A stretch of 64,000 nt of DNA from assembly GCA_964017235.1 (NCBI GenBank), contig OZ024931.1, forward strand, positions 135,844,033 to 135,908,032, written 5' to 3'. Source of the DNA: Sabellastarte sp. h YS-2021. Lineage: Eukaryota; Annelida; Polychaeta; Sabellida; Sabellidae. Under the pieces are notes generated by a model. It had not been told where the DNA came from and did not search any database. It saw only the letters and a program-made list of their open reading frames with translations. The translations under genes and the position numbers were made by a program. Below, in pieces: positions 43,850 through 56,439 of the stretch (position 1 is the stretch's first letter; every line of letters starts with the position of its first letter).

Positions 43850-45700
43850 GGCCACCTTAAGGTCAGAAATTGCACTTTTGGCCACTTAGAGCCCTCTAGG
43901 TCACAAACTATGAGGCTTATCTGCCTCAAATTTTACCTGAGAACACATTAATATATTCTTAGTACATGTGCCGAAAATCAAGACTTTAAGTTGAGGAGAA
44001 AATTGTCTTTGAGGCCCCTAAAGACCCCACTTAGGACTTTTTCCCTATATTTTTAACTTATTTTGCCCTATAATTTGGAAGTGGTAATTCTGATGAGTCT
44101 CAAACTGCACTAGATGTAACTCTTATATGTAATCCTTGTCTGTGAAAAATTTAAAGGCTGTAGGTGTACCTGTTAGGCCGACTTAAGATCTCAAAATTAC
44201 CCACAGAGACCCAATTAATGGACTTTTTGCCATCTTCAAGCACTGTAGCTTTCAAACTATGTCTCTCATCTAAGTGAAATATCATCTGAGAATATATCAA
44301 TATGTTTTTCTTGTATGTACTCCAAAATTTAGGCCTTTAATAGACATTTAACCCATGTATGAGGACCATAAACACCCACCCGAGTGACCCTTTTAAGACA
44401 TTTTTCACATATTTTGCTCTGTAACTTGGAAATGGTAAGTCTGAGAAGTTTCAAACTGTATTAGATATATATTCTATGTGTAATGTTAGTATGTAACAGA
44501 TTTTAAGTCTGAAGCTTTAATTTGAAGGTCAAATTGAGGTCTCTGACGGGCTCCCAAAGACCCAATATATGGACTTTTTGCCACCTTTAAGCCCTGCGAC
44601 TGTTAAACTATGTTATTGATGGAGCTGAAATCCCATCTGGGAGTGCATTATTATGTCCTTTTTACATGTGCCGAAAATCAAGGCTTTAAGTAGACATTTA
44701 ACCTGTGTTTGAGGACCATAAATCCCCATCCGAGTGACCCTTTTTAGACATTTTTCACATATTTTGCCCTGTAACTTGGAAATGGTAAGTCTGAGAAGTT
44801 TCAAACTGTATTAGATACATATTCTATGTGTAATCTTAGTATGTGACAAATTTTAAGTCTGAAGCTTTAATTTGAAGGCCACATTGAGGTCTCTAAAAGG
44901 CCCCATAGAGACCCACTATTTGGACTTTTTGCCAGTTTTAAGGCCCATGACTGTTAAACTATGTGACTGATAGAGCTGAAATCTCATCTTGGAATACATT
45001 ATTATGTTCTTTTTACATGTGCCAAAAATCAAGGCTTCAAGTAGACATTTAAACTGTGTATGAGGACCATTAACACCCACCCGAGTGACCGTTTTAAGAC
45101 ATTTTTTACATATTTTGCTCTGTAACTTGGAAATGGTGAGTCTGAGAAGTTTCAAACTTTATTATTAGATACATATTCTATGTGTAGTCTTAGTATGTAG
45201 CAGATTTTAAGTCTGATGCTTTAATTTGAAAACCACATTGAGATCTTTAAAAGGCCCACAGAGACCCAATATTTGGACTTTTTGCCACCTTTAAGCCCTG
45301 TGACTGTTAAAATATGTGATTGATTGAGCTGAAATCCCATCTGGGAATGCATTATTATGTCCTTTTCACATGTGCCGAAAATCAAGGCTTTTAGTAGACA
45401 TTTAACCTGTGTATGAGGGCCATAGACACTTGCCCAAGTGACCTTTTTTGACATTTTTTTCTGTATTTTGCCCTGTTATTTGGAAATGCTTAGTGTGACA
45501 AGTCTTAAACTGTATTATATATAATTTTTGTTTGTTGTGTATGTCCCCCAAAAAGTTTCAGTTCTGTAGTTTAATTGCTAAGGTCTCTTTAACAATTGTA
45601 AAATGCCCACAGAGACCCAATTTATGGATATTATGCCACTTTAAAGCCCTGTAACTGTCAAACTATGTGGCTCATAGAGCTGAAATCTTTGAATTTTTCA
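43850..45700 (+). repeat. Tandem repeats of about 350 bp in element 1
   Basis: Units share 'gagacccaatatttggactt', 'gaaatcccatctgggaat' and 'ttgccctgtaacttggaaat'. Landmark positions 44391, 44741 and 45091 give the period. Outer units are more diverged. Open minus frames are repeat artefacts. Confidence 0.85.
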
Positions 45701-45957
45701 AAGGAAGTGCCTGTATTTAAATTTTGAATATTAATAATGTTATGGCTATCTTAGGCTTTTAAGAACTTATTTTTGTGTGTTATCTCTCTGCTTGCTGAGT
45801 TTTTAACTTTTTAATATGAAACTGGTTAAACATATTCAAGTAGGCAAAATGGACACTGTTATTTTCTGGTGAGCTTTAAGTCCCAAATATTAATGAAATT
45901 ATAGCCTTATGTAGTAAAAATAGGGGATTTTTAACCCTCAGCTAGCCCAGTTTTATT

Positions 45958-48900
45958 ATGTCCACCCCCCTGGGGGGTGGATATATTATTTTTGCTTTTT
46001 TCGCCGTCCGATGTCCGATGTCCGATGTCCGATGTCCGGCGTCCGGCGTCCGATGTCCGGCGTCACGCATGGTTTCCGCTCATTTAAAGGAAAAGTATTA
46101 GAGCTATTGTCACCAAATTTGGTATGCAGGCTTATTGGGTCAGTAGCTTGCTTGGGATTGCTTTTGGCTGTTGTACCTCTTTTGCTTACTGAGTAATACT
46201 TAAGTACAGCTATTTTCAGTACCCATTGGTTTCCGTGCATTTAAGCCAAAATAATTAAAGATATTTTACTACAATTTTGAATACAAGATTGTTATGTCCA
46301 TAGCTCGCTTGGTATTGCATTTGGGACTGATAGCTTTGTCAGTACATGAGTAATAGCCATTTAGGTACTTCATTGTGTATTTTCAGTACTACTTTTGAGT
46401 AATTTGCTTCTATCTCCTTAACCGTGCGAGATAGAGCGATTTCGGCAAAATTTTCGACCCGCAGGGTATCTGAGGAGTGTACTCTTTGCAATTTTCAAAA
46501 AATTTTCCCCTCCCCAAAAATGGCGGCCATTTTGAATTTTCGAATTTTTGCCAAAAATGGCAAAACACAAATTTGCTTCTATCTCCTTAACCGTGCGAGA
46601 TAGAGCGATTTCGTCGAAATTTTCGACCCACAGGGTATCTAAGGAATGTAATATTTGCAATTTTCCAAAAATTTTCCCCTCCCCAAAAATGGCGGCCATT
46701 TTGAATTTTCGAATTTTTGCCAAAAATGGCAAAACACAAATTTGCTTCTATCTCCTTAACCGTGCGAGATAGAGCGATTTCGTCGAAATTTTCGACCCAC
46801 AGGGTATCTAAGGAATGTAATATTTGCAATTTTCAAAAAAATTTCCCCTCCCCAAAAATGGCGGCCATTTTGAATTTTCGAATTTTTGCCAAAAATGGCA
46901 AAACACAAATTTGCTTCTATCTCCTTAACCGTGCGAGATAGAGCGATTTCGGCAAAATTTTCGACCCACAGGGGATCTAAGGAATGCAATCTTTGCAATT
47001 TTCCAAAAATTTTCCCCTCCCCAAAAATGGCGGCCATTTTGAATTTTCGAATTTTTGTCAAAAATGGCAAAACACTAATTTGCTTCTATCTCCTTAACCG
47101 TGCGAGATAGAGCGATTTCGGCAAAATTTTCGACACACAGGGTATCTAAGGAATGCAATCTTTGCAATTTTCAAAATATTTTCCCCTCCCCAAAAATGGC
47201 GGCCATTTTGAATTTTTGCCAAAAATGGCAAAACACAAATTTGCTTCTATCTCCTTAACCGTGCGAGATAGAGCGATTTCGTCGAAATTTTCGACCCACA
47301 GGGTATCTAAGGAATGTAATATTTGCAATTTTCAAAAAAATTTCCCCTCCCCAAAAATGGCGGCCATTTTGAATTTTCGAATTTTTGCCAAAAATGGCAA
47401 AACACAAATTTGCTTCTATCTCCTTAACCGTGCGAGATAGAGCGATTTCGTCGAAATTTTCGACCCACAGGGTATCTAAGGAATGCAATATTTGCAATTT
47501 TCAAAAAATTTTCCCCTCCCCAAAAATGGCGGCCATTTTGAATTTTCGAATTTTTGCCAAAAATGGGAAAACACAAATTTGCTTCTATCTCTTTAACCGT
47601 GCGAGATAGAGCGATTTCGTCGAAATTTTCGACCCACAGGGTATCTAAGGAATGCAATCTTTGCAATTTTCCAAAAATTTTCCCCTCCCCAAAAATGGCG
47701 GCCATTTTGAATTTTCGAATTTTTGCCAAAAATGGCAAAACACAAATTTGCTTCTATCTCCTTAACCGTGCGAGATAGAGCGATTTCGTCGAAATTTTCG
47801 ACCCACAGGGTATCTAAGGAATGTAATATTTGCAATTTTCAAAAAAATTTCCCCTCCCCAAAAATGGCGGCCATTTTGAATTTTCGAATTTTTGCCAAAA
47901 ATGGCAAAACACAAATTTGCTTCTATCTCCTTAACCGTGCGAGATAGAGCGATTTCGGCAAAATTTTCGACCCACAGGGGATCTAAGGAATGCAATCTTT
48001 GCAATTTTCCAAAAATTTTCCCCTCCCCAAAAATGGCGGCCATTTTGAATTTTCGAATTTTTGCCAAAAATGGCAAAACACTAATTTGCTTCTATCTCCT
48101 TAACCGTGCGAGATAGAGCGATTTCGGCAAAATTTTCGACGCACAGGGTATCTAAGCAATGCAATCTTTGCAATTTTCAAAATATTTTCCCCTCCCCAAA
48201 AATGGCGGCCATTTTGAATTTTCGAATTTTTGCCAAAAATTGCAAAACACAAATTTGCTTCTATCTCCTTAACCGTGCGAGATAGAGCGATTTCGTCGAA
48301 ATTTTCGACCCACAGGGTATCTAAGGAATGCAATCTTTGCAATTTTCCAAAAATTTTCCCCTCCCCAAAAATGGCGGCCATTTTGAATTTTCGAATTTTT
48401 GCCAAAAATGGCAAAACACAAATTTGCTTCTATCTCCTTAACCGTGCGAGATAGAGCGATTTCATCGAAATTTTCGACCCACAGGGTATCTAAGGAATGT
48501 AATATTTGCAATTTTCAAAAAATTTTCCCCTCCCCAAAAATGGCGGCCATTTTGAATTTTCGAATTTTTGCCAAAAATGGCAAAACACAAATTTGCTTCT
48601 ATCTCCTTAACCGTGCGAGATAGAGCGATTTCGTCGAAATTTTCGACCCACAGGGTATCTAAGGAATGCAATCTTTGCAATTTTCCAAAAATTTTCCCCT
48701 CCCCAAAAATGGCGGCCATTTTGAATTTTCGAATTTTTGCCAAAAATGGCAAAACACAAATTTGCTTCTATCTCCTTAACCGTGCCAGATAGAGTGATTT
48801 CGTCAAAATTTTCGACCCACAGGGTATCTGAGCATTGTACTCTTGGTAATTTCTAAAAAATTTTCCCCTCCCCTAAAATGGCGGCCATTTTGAATTTTCA

Positions 48901-50887
48901 AATTTTTGCCAAAAATGGCAAAACACAAATTTGCTTCTATCTCCTTAACCATGCGAGATAGAGCGATTTCGTCGAAATTTTCAACCCACAGGGTATCTAA
49001 GGAATGTAATCTTTGCAATTTTCAAAAAATTTTCCCCTCCCCAAAAATGGCGGCCATTTTGAATTTTCGAATTTTTGCCAAAAATGGCAAAACACAAATT
49101 TGCTTCTATCTCCTTAACCGTGCGAGATAGAGCGATTTCGTCGAAATTTTCGACCCACAGGGTATCTAATGAATGTAATATTTGCAATTTTCAAAAAAAT
49201 TTCCCCTCCCCAAAAATGGCGGCCATTTTGAATTTTCGAATTTTTGCCAAAAATGGCAAAACACAAATTTGCTTCTATCTCCTTAACCGTGCGAGATAGA
49301 GCGATTTCGGCAAAATTTTCGACCCACAGGGGATCTAAGGAATGCAATCTTTGCAATTTTCCAAAAATTTTCCCCTCCCCAAAAATGGCGGCCATTTTGA
49401 ATTTTCGAATTTTTGCCAAAAATGGCAAAACACTAATTTGCTTCTATCTCCTTAACCGTGCGAGATAGAGCGATTTCGGCAAAATTTTCGACGCACAGGG
49501 TATCTAAGCAATGCAATCTTTGCAATTTTCAAAATATTTTCCCCTCCCCAAAAATGGCGGCCATTTTGAATTTTCGAATTTTTGCCAAAAATTGCAAAAC
49601 ACAAATTTGCTTCTATCTCCTTAACCGTGCGAGATAGAGCGATTTCGTCGAAATTTTCGACCCACAGGGTATCTAAGGAATGCAATCTTTGCAATTTTCC
49701 AAAAATTTTCCCCTCCCCAAAAATGGCGGCCATTTTGAATTTTCGAATTTTTGCCAAAAATGGCAAAACACAAATTTGCTTCTATCTCCTTAACCGTGCG
49801 AGATAGAGCGATTTCATCGAAATTTTCGACCCACAGGGTATCTAAGGAATGTAATATTTGCAATTTTCAAAAAATTTTCCCCTCCCCAAAAATGGCGGCC
49901 ATTTTGAATTTTCGAATTTTTGCCAAAAATGGCAAAACACAAATTTGCTTCTATCTCCTTAACCGTGCGAGATAGAGCGATTTCGTCGAAATTTTCGACC
50001 CACAGGGTATCTAAGGAATGCAATCTTTGCAATTTTCCAAAAATTTTCCCCTCCCCAAAAATGGCGGCCATTTTGAATTTTCGAATTTTTGCCAAAAATG
50101 GCAAAACACAAATTTGCTTCTATCTCCTTAACCGTGCCAGATAGAGTGATTTCGTCAAAATTTTCGACCCACAGGGTATCTGAGCATTGTACTCTTGGTA
50201 ATTTCTAAAAAATTTTCCCCTCCCCTAAAATGGCGGCCATTTTGAATTTTCAAATTTTTGCCAAAAATGGCAAAACACAAATTTGCTTCTATCTCCTTAA
50301 CCATGCGAGATAGAGCGATTTCGTCGAAATTTTCAACCCACAGGGTATCTAAGGAATGTAATCTTTGCAATTTTCAAAAAATTTTCCCCTCCCCAAAAAT
50401 GGCAGCCATTTTGAATTTTCGAATTTTTGCCCAAAATGGAAAAACACAAACTGGCCTTAACCGTGCAAAATAGAGTTATTTTGTTGAAATTTTCGACCCA
50501 TAGGGTATCTAAGAAATGTACTCTTGGCAATTTTCAAAAAAATTTCCTTTTCCCAATAATGGCGGCCATTTTGAATTTTCAAATTTTTGCCAAAAATAGA
50601 AAAACAGGAATTGGCTTCTATCTTCTTAACCGTGCAAGATAGAGTGATTTCGTCAAAATTTTCAACCCAACCAATGCAAAAAGGCATGAAGCTGAAATAA
50701 ATTACATCTACACTATCAAATATTTAAGCATCATTGATATATTTTACAAATGAAACAGGGTCTTGTAAGACTACTGTACAATTTGGGCAAAAGGTTCATG
50801 GGTGGACGTTACACATGATAATGTGTGTTCTTCTATGCTATCCTGTTTCTATTCGCATCTACTATCAACAGGGCGGCCTATTTCTAG
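45958..50887 (+). mobile_element. Element A: hairpin-headed element carrying the 169-bp satellite
   Basis: Opens with a near-perfect hairpin TCCACCCCCC-T-GGGGGGTGGA, then a GTCCGATGTCCGGC-type microsatellite (46010-46065), a leader of about 330 bp, the satellite array and a short unique end finishing ...TATTTCTAG. In the sister copy of element 1 (near 60168) the same site is empty and reads one TT where this copy has TT on both sides. So the element inserted at a TT dinucleotide, which supports a Helitron/Helentron-like mechanism. Confidence 0.78.
46401..50670 (+). repeat. 169-bp satellite array, about 25 monomers
   Basis: Each monomer has 'cttctatctccttaaccgtg', 'gagatagagcgatttcgtcg', 'acccacagggtatctaagga', 'tttcccctccccaaaaatgg' and 'ggcggccattttgaattttc'. 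The period is 169 bp; one monomer near 47110-47270 is shorter. The right-hand part contains a block of eight monomers (about 47760-49111) repeated at a distance of exactly 1352 bp (about 49112-50463), sharing rare variants. The last two monomers are degenerate. The many short frames inside are artefacts. Confidence 0.95.
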
Positions 50888-50944
50888 TTCAACTTGCCTT
50901 AATTTTGACACAGCTCCTACAGTTATGAACTCATTTCAATTGAT

Positions 50945-52308
50945 AACAAGATGCACTCAGAGAGAGCAAAACGCTCGACTCGATGTGACCAGTCTCACAA
51001 GTGTTATAAAGTATAACACACATCCATCATGGTGGCATTTCCAGAAATTCTGGAGGCTTCTTGGTATCCAATATATTAATTGGATCTTTCCTAAACTATA
51101 ATCACTCCTTCCCATGGCTAGTCCCTTCCTACTTCAAATTTGACATCAAAATTTATTAATTACTTTTGAAGAAATATGAAGTAGAAAGCTAAAAATCATT
51201 AAAATACATTGAAATGGGACCTATGAAAATTCATGATTTTTTTGTATCCAAAATATGATCCACGTCTTTCCCAAAAATTAGTAATTTCTTCCTTTCACCA
51301 GGTCCTACTCACAAATTTTTTATAAAGATCTGTTCATTAGTTCTGGAGTAATCTAAACACCAAAAACAGGCAGACAAATAGACAAAAAAGCACACAACAA
51401 ACATAAATTCCTGGTAGAGGTAAAAATATTGGTTAAAAGCCACTTCTTGGTCAAAATTACTCAGGGTAAATTTTTGTGATGGACTGTCAAGAAATTGAAA
51501 CAAACAAACAAAAAAAAAAACAAAAAAAAAAACAGAAATAAATAAACATGACAAATACACCACTTCCCTCTCAATTGTATTTATGTCAATTTCAAGACAT
51601 AAATTTAATGAGAAGAAGTATATCACACGTATCACAAGCTAGGTTTTGTGACCTCACAATGACAATTGCATTGTGACATCATTAATGACATCATCAGGCA
51701 GCAAAATATTGATTTTTTTACTTATGCAATAAAGAAAATCAGATTTCTCTGTATATACCCAATTGATCTATTATTGTCCATCAAGTTGAACACTTTATCT
51801 TGGTTAAAGTTTTTTTTTAACAGTAAAATTTTAGATGCTGTGTTTTTTTCTTTTCTTTTTAAAAGACCTTTAAAAAAATTGCTAAAAAAACCTAAAAAAA
51901 AAATTAAAAAAAAAAAATTTAGAATTGACTGGTATTGAACCCCAACCATGAGATTACAAGTTCTACACATTACACTCACAGCCACAGAGGATATCTGATG
52001 AGGCACGAATTTATGAGGAGGAAATCCTATCATGATATTGATTTTTGAAGACAAGTAGGTTTCACTGTATATACCCAATTAAAAATTTAAAAACCTGTCT
52101 CCTGACTTTAATTTTCAAACAGATTACACCAAATTTGGAAGATTCCGTCTGTACCCCATGAAATATCTACCCACCAAATTTGAGCTCGATTGATGGTATA
52201 GTTTTTGAGTTATAAGGGCAAAACGGTGCACAGACAGACAGACAGACAGACAGACAGACTGACAGAAACAAACTGATTACAATAACCCTCTCCTATCGTC
52301 GAGCGTTA
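50945..52308. mobile_element. Insert B in element 1 copy 1 (TAA-flanked)
   Basis: The sister copy reads straight through here ('gttgataatcacatactt'). In this copy the sequence breaks after GATAA at 50943 and resumes at TAATCACATAC near 52307, giving a TAA at each side. ACGCTCGAC lies near the left end and its complement GTCGAGCGTT at the right end. A CAGA/ACAG microsatellite lies at 52231-52262 and poly(A)-rich tracts at 51510-51535 and 51890-51918. TAA duplications fit Harbinger-type elements, but the inverted repeat is not terminal on the left, so this is tentative. Confidence 0.45.
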
Positions 52309-53349
52309 ATCACATACTTAAAATTCCCAATTCTGAATTAATATTATAAATCTGTTCTTGTCGTTTGATAATTTATATTTAATTCTGGAGGTATATAATC
52401 TTCCTGTTGGACATTCCTTATTTATATATTTAATTTTATTTTAGTGATAAGATTAACTGAGCTTTTTGTATTTGATTACCCCTTTTATATTATAAGTGTT
52501 TGTTTACCATTTGTGCTGCAGCACTCCATCTCTTTGTAGTCCCACCCCCCATCCCCCACCCACCTCTGGGACCTCCAGCTATTGAGTGACACTAAATAAA
52601 CAAAGGTATACAGATCTTCTGTAATAGTGAGAGAGGTGTGGAGAAGGGGAGAGAGGTGGGGTGGGGGTGGGAGGTGGTGTTTGCTTCATTATCTAATTAT
52701 CTAAGACAAAGGGAGTCAGAACTGAGATTGTGTCACATATTTAGGTTGCATATATATGGACCACATATATAAGAATTGAGGAAATGAATAACTGAAAAAC
52801 AATGCAAATTCTAAAAATAATATAATAAAATAATAATATAAATAATATATGATTTTTAAATAATATTTTATTTGTGAACAAATATAGAAACAGAGATACG
52901 CTTTTGGAATTATGAATTTAGAATGGACATTCAATCATCAATCATTTAAATACTTTGAAAATAGGTTCAGAGTTACCCTTTGCAGGAAGATTGAAAAGTA
53001 TGATGACTTGAGTTAAAAATAATATTTTATTTGTCAACAAATATAGAAACAGATATGCTCTTTTGAGATTATTAATTTAGAATGGACATTCAATCATCAA
53101 TCATTTAAATACTTCATTGCAGGAAGATTGAAAATATGATCTGTTGAGTTATGTATTCGACGTCTGGGGATACACCATCTTCCTTGGGAAGATATAAACT
53201 TAGTAGATTGATGTGCTGAAGTTCATATAACTTTTCCCAATATTTATGGCATACAACAAATGGATTAAATAAAAAATTCCCGATCAAAACCTGTGGCATG
53301 AGTTATGACCTGTCTGGGGATATGTTGGCACCGAGTTGGCCCAATCTAG
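52309..53349 (+). other. 3' part of element 1, copy 1
   Basis: Unique end of element 1, homologous to 60222-61573. It includes a G-rich tract near 52625-52680 and a two-copy repeat ('aataatattttatttgt-aacaaatat', near 52860 and 53020). Confidence 0.7.
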
Positions 53350-53558
53350 TTATTAGAAGGTTTCAAACCATATTTGGCAGTTATATACCTTAGGCGTGGG
53401 AAAATTTTTCTGCATGCTTAAATTTGACCTTTGACCTTTATGAAGGTCACATGATCAAAAACAGTTTTTTTAAGTGCACCCCCCCGTCGTCGCAGTTCAG
53501 GAAAAACTGCTTGCTACACAGCCTTATAATTTGACACACCTGTTCATACTATCGAAAA

Positions 53559-53790
53559 CGCGAGCTGATTAGATTTTGGGAGCAATCCCTTGAAAAATGT
53601 CTCATTTATGAGTGATTTTCTGACACCTTCCAATGTGAAAGCCGTAAATTTAGGTCAACCCCCCTATTACGCGAGCTGATTAGATTTTGGGAGCAATCCC
53701 TTGAAAAATGTCTCATTTATGAGTGATTTTCTGACACCTTCCAATGTGAAAGCCTTAAATTTAGGTCAACCCCCCTATTATCTTCTTAAG
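53559..53790 (+). repeat. Two-copy 111-bp tandem repeat
   Basis: 'cgcgagctgattagattttg' at 53559 and 53670; the copies are almost identical through 'taggtcaacccccctatta'. Confidence 0.88.
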
Positions 53791-53844
53791 TATTGCATTT
53801 AGAGCCATAAAATGTATTGGGAGGTAATAGGAAACCATATGTGG

Positions 53845-54300
53845 AGAGTCTAAATAGCCGGTCAGTTTTACCCCCCGCCCCCCCCTTATGGGTCAAACTG
53901 GGGTCATAAAATAGCTGATTTTGAGTTTTTGCCTTATATCTCCTTTATTGTTGCTTTTATAGCTTCAGAATGTATTAAGAGGTATTGGGAAAGCATATGT
54001 GGAGAGTCTAAATAGCCGGTCAGTTTTACCCCCCGACCCCCCCTTATGGGTCAAACTGGGGTAAAAAAATAGCTGTTTTGTAGTTTTTACCTGATATCTC
54101 CTTCATTGTTGCTTTTATAGCTTCGGAATGTATTAAGAGGTATTAGGAAACCATATCTGGACAGTCGAAATAGCCGGTTAGTTTTACCTCCTGACCCCCA
54201 TGTATGGGTCAAACTGGGGGCATAAAATAGCTTTTGCCTTTATTGTTGCTTTTATGCTTTCACAATGTATTAAAAGCTATTGCAAAACCCTGTGGACAAT
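53845..54300 (+). repeat. Three-copy tandem repeat of about 159 bp
   Basis: 'atagccggtcagttttacc' near 53855, 54014 and 54171, each followed by C-rich sequence and 'gggtcaaactggg'. The last copy is diverged. Confidence 0.85.
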
Positions 54301-54689
54301 CTAAATAGCAATACATACTTGCACACATGGTTATATATGAAGTTATCAATACTCGTTACTGAAATGCTTTGTAGCATAATATATGCTTTTTCCAATCTAC
54401 AACACTTTCTCCAGCTTGTCTATGTCTACAACACTTGTTTATGTTAATTAAAGAAGACCTTTGTAGGATTTTCCCTCTCATGATATCATTAAGTGGGTTG
54501 GTTTATGTAACAGTACGGTGCAGCTTTGTGCATTCTTAGCTTTACAGCATGCTTATTAAAACCACAAGGCATTTTAAACTCTCAGGGACGCTTCGCTTTT
54601 GTTAGCAAAAGCATTCCTCTATTTTTTTATGAATTTTTAAAATAATTTTTAATACTTTAAAAATAAAAATTAATGAAATCATGCACTAA

Positions 54690-55985
54690 ATCAATTATAA
54701 CTTTCAAAGTATTGCATTTAGAGCATTTTGGTAACATATGTTATTCAGCTACTTTTTCCATAGCTACAACATGGTGAGTAACTTGGGTGTCTATCTCAAT
54801 AGCTAAGTGAGTAATAGCTACTTTTGGACTTTTCAGTAATTTCCATCATGAGTAAAATCACTTGTAACTTGAAAACTATTGCATTTAGAGAATTTTGTGC
54901 AAATATGTTATTCAGCTAATTTTGGGTCAGCTATAACATAGTAAAATTTCAGACCTGTAGCTCATGGCATAGCTGAGTAATAGCTACTTTTAGGTTATCA
55001 CTGTTGAGTAAATCACTTATAACTTGAAAAGTATTGCATGTAGAGTATTTAGTTTTTATATGTTATTCACCTATTTTAGGGTCAGCTATAACATAGTCAA
55101 ATTCCAGACCTGTGGCTCATTGCATAGCTGAGTAATAGCTACTTTGTGGTTCTTACTCAACACTAAATCATTTATAACTTGAAAACCATTGCATTTAGAG
55201 CATTTTGTTAAAATATGTTATTCAGCTACTTTTTCCGTAGCTACAACATGGTGAGTAACTTGGGTGTCTGTCTCAATAGCTAAGTGAGTAATAGCTACTT
55301 TTGAACTTTTCAGTAAGTTCCATCATGAGTAAGATCACTTGTAATTTGAAAACTATTGCATTTAGAGAATTTTGTGCAAATGTATTATTCAGCTACTTTT
55401 GGGTCAGCTATAACATAGTAAAATTTCAGACCTGTAACTCATGGCATAGCTGAGTAATAGCTACTTTTAGGTTATCACTGTTTAGTAAATCACTTATAAC
55501 TTGATAAGTATTGCATTTAGAGTATTTAGTTTCAATATGTTGTTCACCTATTTTGGGCCAGCTATAACATAGTAAAATTCCAGACCTGTGGCTCATTGTA
55601 TAGCTGAGTAATAGCTACTTTGAGGTTCTTACTCAACACTAAATCATTTATAACTTGAAAAATATTGCATTTAGAGGATTTTGTTAAAATATGTTACTCG
55701 GCTACTTTTTCCATAGCTACAACATGGTGAGTAACTTGAGTGTCTATGTCAATAGCTAAGTGAGTAATAGGTACTTTGTCAATTTTTAATGATAACCATA
55801 ATGAGTAAATGGCTTATATTTTCAAAAGTATTGCAGCTACACTATTTCTCTCAAATATGTTGTTCATCTACTTTTTTGTGAACTGTAACATATTTAAGTT
55901 TTTACAACTGTTGCTCAATGTACAAGTGAGTAATCGCTACTTTATTGCTACTTTTAGTGAAAATGTGAAAAATCACAAATATCTC
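54690..55985 (+). repeat. GAGTAATAGCTACTTTT satellite with 477-bp higher-order unit
   Basis: About 160-bp subunits alternate so that the full pattern recurs every 476-477 bp ('acaacatggtgagtaactt' at 54766, 55243 and 55719). The right end is homologous to 31668-31900. Confidence 0.85.
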
Positions 55986-56335
55986 GAAAGAGATAGAGCG
56001 ATTTCGAGCGAATTTTCGACCTAAAGGGTATTGCAAGAGTGTCCCATGAAAAGGGGAAAAATTTCAATTTTCGCCACTTTTGGCGGCCATCTTGGATTTT
56101 TGTGGAAAATGAAAAAGTGTGAATATCTCGAAAACCGTAAGAGATAGAGCGATTTCGAGCGAATTTTCAACCCGCAGGGTATTGCAAGAGTGTCCTATGC
56201 AAAGGGGAAAAATTTTAATTTTCGCCACTTTTGGCGGCCATCTTGGATTTTTGCGGAAAATGAAAAAGTGTGAATATCTCGAAAAACGTGAGAGATAGAG
56301 CGATTTCGAGCGAATGTTTGACCCGCAGGGTAGTT
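55986..56335 (+). repeat. GAGATAGAGCGATTTCG repeats
   Basis: Two and a half units with 'ggcggccatcttggattttt', homologous to the 32-kb array. Confidence 0.85.
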
Positions 56336-56439
56336 TAACTTACTTTTTACACCTTAACAGTTACCTTCTTACTTTCCTTGTGAACACCATTTCCAGGGCA
56401 CAACTTTGTGTCTTTTTCTTCTGTCACTTCTACTCTGAA

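Larger units (their letters stand above)
43647..53349 (+). mobile_element. Element 1, copy 1 (hairpin-headed, CTAG end), with nested inserts
   Basis: Begins with a TATCCCC...GGGGATA hairpin (bulged stem with GAC-GAAA-GTC), then ATTGGATT, a CCG-trinucleotide run and a leader, then about 350-bp tandem repeats, and finally a unique 3' part ending TTGGCCCAATCTAG. Outside its inserts it matches 57905-61573 closely. Relative to that copy it carries two extra blocks: element A (45958-50887) and insert B (about 50945-52308). Non-coding. The termini fit Helitron/Helentron-like rolling-circle elements. Confidence 0.75.
43556..54622 (+). mobile_element. Family C element, copy 2, interrupted by element 1
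   Basis: The left piece (43556-43646) has an AGCCTT...AAGGGCT hairpin, a CCG-repeat leader and 'gtctcccttgaata', as in copy 1 at 30.6 kb. The right piece (53350-54622) resumes with 'ggcgtgggaaaatttttc', similar to copy 1 ('ggggtgggaaaaattttc'), and ends with 'gggacgcttcgc' and a GCTTTTG...CAAAAGC hairpin followed by CCTCTAT (CTAG decayed). Element 1 copy 1 fills the gap. Ends are approximate. Confidence 0.5.

Noticed and set aside
46401-50670. CRISPR array
   Set aside because: The whole 169-bp unit repeats with no unique spacers, and the genome is eukaryotic.
46418-50687. Dozens of 70-100-codon ORFs on both strands
   Set aside because: All are phases of the 169-bp satellite. Stops recur at fixed monomer positions and there is no start context or codon bias.
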